From assembly GCA_030704615.1 (NCBI GenBank), contig CM060731.1:48484001-48548000 (forward strand): a DNA stretch of 64,000 nt. Reading direction: 5' to 3'. This stretch comes from Takakia lepidozioides. Lineage: Eukaryota > Streptophyta > Takakiopsida > Takakiales > Takakiaceae. The notes beneath the pieces are model-generated. The model saw only the letters and a list, made by a program, of their open reading frames with translations, did no database searches and was not told where the DNA came from. The translations under genes and the position numbers were made by a program. Of the stretch, positions 55,099-64,000 are shown in pieces; within the stretch, counting starts at the first letter, position 1; the number at the start of each line of letters is the position of its first letter.

Positions 55099-55496
55099 TA
55101 CCACACTAGCGGCAAGAGGGGCAGCGGCACTCAATTTCGGACCCTCCTATTGGCTTAAGGGAGGGCCGCTATGCCCACCACACTAGCGGCGGCTGCTGCC
55201 GGCGGAGAGGCGTTGACATGGTTCCGACTTGGCGCCTGCATGTCACATTAGTGTGAAATACAGATTTCTAGGCAGTATCCCCTGGAAATCCACAATTTTA
55301 AGAAAGACATTTTGTCGTGACACGATTTTCCCGCCATCTCTCCGACCCCGTCATGTGATGGTCTCTCCGACCGATTTTTTTGCGGCTGGGCTTATGCTAT
55401 AGCGAAATATTGACGCTTGGGGACGTGGACCTATATCATCCAACAATCCCTAGCCACGTCCACGTCAGTGCCGTTGGGTGTGCCGCTAGTGTGGTA
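55099..55496. mobile_element. small inverted-repeat element (MITE-like, 398 bp)
   Basis: TACCACACTAGCGGCA (55099-55114) is exactly inverted at 55481-55496. A third copy of the core (CCACACTAGCGGC) lies inside at about 55178-55190 in direct orientation. No ORF of note. No convincing target duplication, so the superfamily is open (CACTA- or Harbinger-like ends). Confidence 0.7.
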
Positions 55497-58337
55497 CGGG
55501 CCTAAGATTCCATCGCCCTTGTGGGTTCTGCCAACTTATGATCGTCTAACTATGCATCACAAAACTATGAAAGAGAAAGAAGAAAACCAAAAAGGAATAC
55601 TTAAGTTAGGTATGATACATTTCGTGGTGAACCAGATGATGATTCTCTCACTCTGTATCAATGGCTTGAAAGCACGGAACCCAACAAAGCTACCGTACCC
55701 TGCTTTGTTGTGGGCCCCATTTTGTTCAACTGGGTCCTTTGGGTCCTTTGTCCTTTCTTGCTCTGGTACATATCTCTCTCACTTACATTTTTCACCCAAG
55801 CTCTCTTCTTACCAAAACTTAAGGCTTCGGTGTCTAATAGCTAATAAGGCAGCACTCGTTGTGTTGGGCTTGTTTATCTTTGGCTTCTGACTTTGGCTGA
55901 CATGAGTGGGATGCTGCTGTCTCATTGTGTGCATAACAATTGCAGTCCGGATCGCTTTACTATTTGTGGCGAGTCATGTTTTAGCATTTTGTGTTACTGT
56001 AGACAATCATTTTGTATGAGAAGTTCCTGGAGCCTGGATTAGTCAACAAGCCTTGCTTGACAACTTTGTTGGGCACTTCATTGAGGTAGGTAAGTAGGAA
56101 GCAAGAGCTATGGTGGGTTGGACTTGGTCTTGTTGGTGAGAAAAGCGGCCACTGATGAGTCTACTTGTAGATGTTGGAGTGTATGTATATAGTATATAGG
56201 TACCAAAAGGGATACATGTGTAGTTGTGGGTTAGTCACTATCATGGTTTGGGAATTGGATGCTTTTCTTTCTTTAATAAAATTATTAGAGGCGGTTGGAT
56301 GTGACGGATGTTTAGATCAAATCAAGTGGGCCAAATAATTTTTTTCCAGGGGCCTCTGTCCCCTGTTTTCTTTAAAAAACCAAAAAAAGTTGGGGTGTCC
56401 CTGATGTGAAAGCTGGAGGGCATTAAAAGTTGGGAGCTGGCCACCCAGGGTGGGCAGGATTGACAGGGATACAACAGTGCAGGCGGTAGGTAGCCTTTCA
56501 GACCGCAATAAGGACCCACACTTTGCAACACCCTTCTGTGCCTTCAGTGACTGATCTTTCAGACCACCCTGGGGTGGCAAGTTTAAACACAAGTCAAGTA
56601 AAACAGCATGCACAGCTTTGTGGGTCTCTAATGATTTTCATCCATCAAGGTAGCATTGTTTTTTCCATGGCATGAGTTCTTAAAATTTGATAAAAACCAA
56701 ATCACATAAGAGGAAATCAATTAGCAAAAGAGAATCCCTGAAGAGCTTTATTGGCTCCTCTTCAGAATAAAGAGGAGACTACCGGTACCGAGCCCTTACC
56801 ACACTCCTGGTACCTTAAGCCCGTGTCACCTCCTCCCCTTTGCAAACTACTCACTGATTTGCCATCTCCGGTAATACCTCCCTCAGGTAACATCTCTCTT
56901 ATGGAACTGCACCGAAAATGCATTGCTAGACACACTAGAAGAACATAGTACCATCTTGTTGGAGTCTTTTTTTAGATGTAGAATTCTACCATGTCGCATC
57001 TATTTGGGCCCTTATGATTGCGGTCGTGACCGATCAATCAGGCTTTGGTCTAAATCCAAGGTTTTGGTTCAATGCCGCACTGTATTCATCCCCCAACAAT
57101 TCTCTGATTGAAGACAGAAGGAATGAACATTTATGTTCATTTGGTGGCTCCACTCCAAGCTCATTGGGATGCTTCATGTTGAAATTGGCTTCAATGCGAT
57201 CATGAACTTACTACATTCTTGGTTGGAGGAGATTAAGGTACAAAACTCATATGACTCCGAGAGCCTTTCATAAATTTTCTTTGCTACTTTCTTCTAAAGC
57301 TCCAACTCTGTTTCTTGTTCCTTGTTGTTTCCCTCTTCAGACTTGTTTTGTGGAGAAGAAAGGGTGAGAGACGCGTTCCCAAGTATTGGTGATGTACATA
57401 CGATGTGGATTGTTCTCAAGTACGATAGCAGGTGCCCACGTTCCCGGTGAATACAGGGAGGGTTAAAAGTAAGTGTGGGCGTTGCTGCCTGGCTTGCTTC
57501 GCTGCTTTCTCGCGTGCTTTATGTCTGATGCCCGACTCTGGCGTCCTGCGGGGAGGCATGGCGGAGGACTGTGTTGGGTTGTGGGGAAGGGTAGGCAATG
57601 CATGGTGGAGGCAGGAGTGATCTGGTCGGATTCGGTTTGTGGGTTTCTGCAGGATTCCGTAGTGGGGGTGAGTCTGGCTTGCACTCGTTGGCGTGGGGAG
57701 TCGGGAATTGCGATGGTATGGTTGGGGTCTCTGCGGTAGCGATGTGAAGGGATGAAATGAGGTGGTGCATATGGTGAAGGTGCGTCCGGAAGGAGGAGGA
57801 GGGATTGATGCATGCAGACCAGTTTGAGGCGGTAATGAAGGTTTTTGTCAGTATTCAGGTGCCCAGGTGGCTCAAGAGCGCTCATCTCATGTACAGCATT
57901 TGTTGAAGGGTTGATGAAGCCAGGCTTGGAGAAATCGCGTGATCAATAGCAATGGCGGGCCCAATGTACTTTGCATATTGTGTTCATTGCATATTCGTGT
58001 TTCCTCCATGGTGATCCTATCCGGAGATGAGCTTGTAATCTCGCCATAGCATCAAGCCGTATGGAGCCAGAGATGGATTCAGTAGGGGCCTAGTAGCAGT
58101 GCTGGGAGTATGTGTTTTGTCATCGTCATTGACGAAGAATGAGCCAGATCGTCAGGCTTCGAATTCAGCGGTGAAATGGAGGTCACTCTGACAAATGGTG
58201 GCCAATACGTAGCAATGTGCACGCATCAGATTTCTTCTTGCTGGTTTCTTGATAGTACCAGAAGGACTGTACACCCGACTGGCTGTGCGATGTTGCGACT
58301 GTCACCTATTACACCATAGGGAGGAGAGCTGTACGCC
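55497..58337. other. non-coding stretch upstream of the TBC gene
   Basis: No supported gene. It should hold the promoter and 5' UTR of the TBC gene. Frames near 57430-57880 overlap on both strands and carry no family motif. Confidence 0.55.
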
Positions 58338-61300
58338 GTGATGTCGGTTGACTGGGATGGAGGGTCATGGACATGTGGAGGGGCAGTAGCAGCCAAGAGT
58401 TTTGTGAGGTCTGCCACCCCTGTGCAAGATGATCGTGTATCTCAGGCTTCACAGACCCGCAAACCTCCAGAGTTTCCTAAGGCTCTGGTGGCATTGCCAC
58501 CAAACCGCAGGCCCAAGGTCAGTGCCGCTCTACATTCAGTATAGGATGTTTTGCATTTTGATTGAAAAGCCGACATTCTTTTGAAGCAGTGGGGCTTTGA
58601 ATCATTGTGGTCGTTACCTAGGGCTTAGTCCTGTGTTAGTTTGAGCTATTTCACCAATTCGCCTTGTCACACATGTTGCCATTCAAGTGACATTCTTTGC
58701 CCTCTCTGACTTTCTGACTGGAAGCTGGTTCCGCACCAAAATATTTGTGGCGAGTCCACTAAAGAGTTAGCTTTGATAGGCTGAATGCTGGTCTAAGGAG
58801 GTAGAAAGCTAGGTGCATTAGATCTGCAGGACGTGAAACTCAGCCTTAAGTTCAGGCTTGTCTGACACTCACGGTGGTTTGTGATTCAACATATATCTGT
58901 TCTCCATGTGAGCAGAGGTTGAAATAATCTGCATTTAGTTTGTAAGAATGAGTATAATCACAGTTTGTCCCCTGAACTGGTACGGGTTGTGACATTGTGC
59001 AGAAAGCAAAAAGGTTGAAGCCAGACAAATGGGGGGCATCTTTTGATAGTGAGGGCAAGCCTGTTGGATTTCAGAAGCTTCTGAAGACCATCAAAACAGG
59101 GGTCAGCTACGTTTGTCTCTCTGTAATTAGCTTGCTTGCTGTTGAATTCTATATGCCCTTGCTCTTGGGTTACCCCCTTGGAGGTTTGTCATTAAATTGC
59201 AGAGCACTCTGTTCCAATCTGTTGTCTGGGCGGTAGCGAGGTTGCAAGATAATGTAATTTGGGATGCTTTATTAACCTAAACATGCACTCACTAGTAGAG
59301 AACACTTATCTTACTTGAAGACAATTGCTGGTTATGTACAAACCAATACATTAACAGATACTCTTATTCTTCACTCATCCTTCACTCATCCAAAGCTTCC
59401 AACAGTCACTACTCCATGAATATTCAGCGATTGTGTAGGTTCTTGATGAAACAAACACATGAAGGAACTGAGCCTTAGTAGTGTTTGGCTCAAGGTAGTA
59501 CTGGATTGATGACCCCGAGCAGTAGCCCTCCTCTGTGCAGGGGTCAGTAACTTTGGCAAACATGGCTACTCTATAGTTTATGGATGGGACAAGAATGGGT
59601 TTAGCTACAATGTATGTCTTAAAACTACCAGTCATCAGAGTTGTTGATTTTCTTGTGTTATGTTTTGCTTTTTTTGGCTCCTGTCGGTGTCCTTCATGGA
59701 CAGGAATTGTATGCCTAGGGAGCAGTAGGCTCCTTAGTGCAGATTGTCTGCTGCAGCAGGCAGCTGAAGCTCTTTCTGTTCTGGTGCAGACAGTTGTGTT
59801 TTGTGCAGGTGTTAATCGGTGCTTTCACAGAATTATGGAGGCAGCTATTACTGCTGATTGGGTTGACATTGTGTGTGCATTTATTAGGGTGTGGACCATT
59901 CTATAAGGGCTGAAGTTTGGGAGTTTTTGCTTGGCTGTTATGCACTTGGAACCACGTCACAGTACCGTGAGCAGATTCGAAACGCACGCAGGTTCTCTTT
60001 TGTTTCTCATCCTATTTGTTGGGTCAAGTCCGTTTGCTTGTGATCTGATCTCTCCCATTGATTGCTTCAGTAAAGTGTGACTGAAATTTGTCCCAACTTT
60101 CTGTGGGTTCTACCTGTAGGCAAAGATGATGCTTTCGACTGGCATGTCACCATGTGCTGCTTTATATTGCTGAATATACTATGGGAGGCCTATAATTTGT
60201 CAGGGATCCTCCAGTAGACAGTTGTAATCCTGGGCAAGAGGTCTCACGTACAGTCATGGTTGCTTACTATAAGCCTGACATCCGTCTAGCAATTGGTATC
60301 GTGAGTGACATGTCTGCAAATACTGTGCATTCTGCTGCCAATCACTTCTGGGCCATGTAATCAAGAAGGGCAATGAGCATTGGCTCATTGGGAACCCTTT
60401 GAATTACCTGGCTTGAAAGTGGATAAGGTTGCAGAAACAAGTTTTATGATAGAGTTTGTCTATTGTTGGGTTTTTCTTCATTGTTGTCAGAAATGGTGAT
60501 TGCTGGTTAATGTGATCTATCAGTTGAAATGGTCTGAGTTCACCATACATGTGATCAGCTTAGGACAAGGATGAATAAGTGTTTGATGCTGAGGTTCTGC
60601 CTGGGGATGTTTACTGCGATACTGGGCAAGAGTGGGACTTCCCTGGTCATGGACCAAGCAAACAAGCGCAGCTGCTTTTTTAGGCAAGTGTCGGCATACT
60701 CAAGCCGTTCTGGGACTGTCATTCGCTGTCTAAAGTTGCAACTCCTTCAAATGCTGGGAGTCACGGTCTTGAAGTATTTATTTTTGCAGGGAGCGGTACA
60801 AAGACCTCATTGAACAATGCCGGATGATGCATGCAAGTGTTGGCACGGGCTCCCTAGCGTATACAGTGGGTTCTAAAGTGATGGATGTTCGCATGCTGTC
60901 AAAGGACAGTGCAAGGAGAGAAGCAAAACTTGGGGTGCGTCGTGTCAGCCAGGATGCCAAAGCACGAATTGAAGGCCTGATTGATGGGCAAGCTGCAAGG
61001 GCAACCCAGCAGCAATCTGAAGACCAGCGAGAGAGCTTTGATGCGGCAACCAACTGCGAGAGCCCTGCAGAAGGCCTGCACCCCATGACTTGCAGTAGAG
61101 TATACAGAATGTCCAGTCCGGAAGCAGATAATAGAGAGGGCCTCAATCTGGGAATAAGTGACACAGTGGCAGTCGAAGCTGAGTGTTTGCACTTGCCAGT
61201 CTCAAGTGCAACAATTCATCATAACTCTCCACCACATAGACAACAGCTGGGATGCGAGGATCCTCCCAGTGTCACTGGGTATGGGCATTTACCAGGGCAA

Positions 61301-63583
61301 GTGGTATCGTCTGAGGCCCATGAGTTCGAAGTTATGGCTGGAGAAGAGAGTGGCTCGGGCCTGGGGCAAGCCGAGGTTAACCCAAATATTAAGTCCTCTG
61401 AGTCCACGGAATCAAGAATTTTGAATGGGCCAGCAGGACAGGTGGCCCAAGATTCTTTGGAAGTTGCACAAGGAGGCCTAAGTTCCCAATGTGTCCCTTC
61501 AAAAGTTGGTGACTTGGGCACACATACAAGTAACCCAGTTAATACGAATGCTTCCAAAAGCAACAGAGCTGCCGATTTTCAAAATGATACTGGAGCTCCC
61601 ACGGTAGATGCTGGTGTAGGAGAGAGGGATGGTGAGGGGCAATTAGACGATGGTCCAGTCCTATGCAAGGAAGTTGAGAAGAAAAAGGGCGGTTTTGTGG
61701 AGATGGCAGCCCTTGACCCTGTGTTAGCCCTGAGTGCAGATGTGAATGAAGAAAGGGTGGCTGATTGGCTTTGGACCCTTCATAGAATAGGTGAGCACTG
61801 GTAAACCTTCAACATGTGCTCACCAACTCACTAGCTTGGGCCCTCTCTCCTGCAAAGGTGTTGCTGGTAATTGTTCAAGAGTCCAGCAAGTATTTGGGAC
61901 TGGGTGCAGGTTGGAAATTTTTCTTCTGTTGTAAACTTGCTACTTCCATGGAGAATAGGTAGGATGTTGTCAGCATGAATGGTGTATGTCTTCTCCACAA
62001 CTTCTGTGCTGGGAGACTGGAGAATGCATTTGGGTTGGCAATGATTAGGTTCTCAAGTAGACAGTCCCACACTGACAGTTTTGATCAGGTTTGAGGGCTC
62101 CGATTCTATGCTCCAGGTTCTTATTATTTGCGTGGACTGGCAGTGGTGGATGTGGTGCGTACAGATAGGCATCTTGAGTTTTACGGAGATGCGAAGAATA
62201 TGGCACGGATGTCAGACATTCTGGCTGTATATGCTTGGATTGATCCCTCCACTGGTTATTGCCAAGGTGAACTTCATGCTTGTCCCCCTATTGTCATGGA
62301 ATGACAGAACGGTTGATTGGTAAGCTGGTATTGCTGGCCTTAATGCATGGCTTCAAATGACAGTATTTCAAGGACATTTTCCATAGGCAGTCAGATGGGT
62401 TTTCTCCCAAACAGCTATTCCTGCAGTAGCCTGCCGTGGGCGATGCAATGTATCATTGTGTGAGTCTCTCCCAGGTATGAAGTGACAGCAGGATTTGATG
62501 AACTGACTCTGCAAAATGGCTGCCCTATATTCTGTGTTTGTTTCTGTCAAGTATCCTTATTTTTAGGAAGAGAGAGTTTTCTGCTGTTAATGTAAAGAAG
62601 ATGAGGTTTTTTCTTATAAAGTGACCGCATGGAAGCTATAAACTTGTGTGAATCTGCTCAAGTGGGCATAGGAGTTCCATTCCAGCTTCTATATAGGAAG
62701 GATAGGAAAGAACGGAGATCTCTTGTTGCAGCAATTGGTGTGCCCTCCACCATATCTTTATGCAGGAAGAATTGACAGCTACTATATTCGCCCACAGTAA
62801 GCTTGGGCATGCACTAAGTTATCTGAGTCTATGACATAAGTTTATACAATTGCAGATGAAGTTGTAGCTAAAACAGATTGTTGCTTTGACAGGCATGAGC
62901 GATCTGCTGTCCCCATTCATTGTGCTGTTTGATGATGACGCAGACGCATTCTGGTGCTTTGAAAGCCTCCTTAGAAGAGTGGTAAGCCGTAGACCTACCC
63001 TCCCCATGTAGCAAGTTCTTGAATATGCCGATGTGTGAGAGTATTGAATATTTTTGAATGTAAGAGGACAATCGGCTTGTAAGGTCCACATGGTCGGAGA
63101 GCCCCCAATGAGACATTGATAATGGATCAGATGCATCTACTGCAGTGGGCTTTAGGTCGAGTGTGCACCTTGTGAACCAGGTCCTTCTATTGAAACCAGT
63201 TATCAACTGTAAATGCTTCTGTGCCTTTCCCAAATTTCCCAGCAGCTGTACAGTCACTGCTTACTGTGGCCAAGGTCTCTGAATTGCCTGTGCTTTAGAT
63301 AGAGGAGAGATGCTTCCCTGAACCAACAAAGCAACATTCACAGTCATGTGATTCTTTACTGACATGACAATCGGGTATGCAGCGGCAAAACTTCCAAATG
63401 GAAGGGCCGGTGGGAGTGATGAAGCAGCTAGAGTCGCTGTCCAAGATCATGGAGTTGACAGATGCACAGTTGTTCAAGCATCTATTGATGGCTGGTGCTG
63501 ACAACTTCCTTTTTGCATTTCGCATGCTACTGGTCCTTTTTCGTCGAGAGCTCTCTTTTGGTGAAGCCCTTTACATGTGGGAG
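58338..63583 (+). CDS. RabGAP/TBC-domain protein, 5' seven exons (continues past window)
   Basis: TBC proteins switch off Rab GTPases by supplying an Arg and a Gln finger. Exons are 58338-58517, 59003-59101, 59888-59991, 60790-61790, 62144-62266, 62893-62981 and 63383-63583, all in phase, 599 codons so far. Motifs are KWGASFDSEGKPVGFQKLLK, IRAEVWEFLLGCYALGTTSQ, YREQIRNARRERY, WLWTLHRIG, VVDVVRTDRHLEFYGD with the catalytic Arg, AVYAWIDPSTGYCQGMSDLL with the catalytic Gln, DADAFWCFESLLRRV, and FAFRMLLVLFRRELSF. Exon 4 inserts about 300 poorly conserved, Ser/Glu/Gly-rich residues between the TBC N-terminal block and the Arg finger, as in some plant RabGAPs. The start is the first of two adjacent ATGs. 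63584-64000 is intron. Both fingers are intact, so it should be active. Confidence 0.88.
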
Positions 63584-64000
63584 GTGAGCCCATTTCCATT
63601 CTTCACATGACATCTTCTCCCTTATCCTGGCCTAATTCCATGCTACATATTTCACACTACTTGGCCAACTGGTTTTCAAATGAAACCAAGTGCTCGTGAG
63701 GGAGGAAAAACAATTCTACACGCAAAGCTGCACTACAGATGACTTGATCCCATGGCACCGAGCATTCAAAGAACTTCATCCCTTCTGCATGGCCAGCCCA
63801 CAACTGCAGTGCATGTCTCTTTACAGCAGTGAGATAACGTTGTGGGAGTGAACCAAGTGACATGCTTGTGTGTTAGTTGCTTGTGTTCTTTACTGTTCAT
63901 TTGTGAAGTGTTCTAGCAAATGACATGATCCTGTTGTGGGTCAAGGGTCAGAAAGTCCAAAACCATTCCTATTACAGCAGCAGTGTTGTCTCATTGTTGC

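Noticed and set aside
57432-57885. Overlapping plus and minus ORFs upstream of the TBC gene
   Set aside because: Frames on both strands arise from low stop density in GC-richer sequence; no conserved motif.

Overview
The window looks like nuclear DNA of a streptophyte, most likely a non-seed land plant or a close algal relative. It has spliceosomal genes with GT-AG introns of about 250-1,400 bp, a plant-type protein-tyrosine sulfotransferase, other plant housekeeping genes, and primer-binding sites matching plant initiator-Met tRNA. About half of the sequence is transposable elements, many nested, rearranged or decayed. The species cannot be fixed from sequence alone.

Layout. 1-9690: three incomplete Copia retrotransposons; A (minus) and B (plus) belong to one family and are joined head to head, and C (minus) is a second family. 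9691-15341: intronless tyrosylprotein sulfotransferase gene (12216-13697) with repeats upstream. 15342-20097 (minus): exons of a Bax inhibitor-1-like gene run in one spacing pattern into exons of a signal-recognition-particle receptor beta-like GTPase; both parts carry stops or frameshifts. 20394-22622 (plus): intact four-exon Tim17/22/23-family gene, divergent from the BI-1-like gene. 22623-28848: non-coding repeats and a hAT-like element (8-bp target duplication) holding an array of about 14 palindromes. 28849-36660 (minus): decayed Gypsy element with gag, protease, a C5-cytosine DNA methyltransferase domain, RT, RNase H, integrase and a terminal PHD finger. 36661-45370: fold-back repeat, an exon-like fragment, and a rearranged Gypsy remnant invaded by Mutator-like elements and, in its 3' LTR, by a 3.1-kb hAT element. 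46002-50839: RRP15-like ribosome-biogenesis gene. 50840-58337: mostly non-coding, one small inverted-repeat element. 58338-end: RabGAP/TBC gene cut by the window edge.

Host genes and their roles. The intact host genes are the sulfotransferase (Golgi peptide-hormone maturation), the Tim17-family membrane protein, RRP15 (60S subunit assembly) and the TBC protein (Rab inactivation). They look unrelated in pathway; only the BI-1-like/Tim17 pair shares a promoter-sized gap.

Most unusual items: (1) the Gypsy element that combines a DNA methyltransferase with a PHD reader; (2) the possible BI-1/SRP-receptor-beta fusion, in which a multi-pass ER protein would replace the GTPase's own membrane anchor; (3) the palindrome array inside the hAT-like element. 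Splice sites were placed by eye from reading frame, GT/AG signals and remembered family patterns. No alignment or database search was run.
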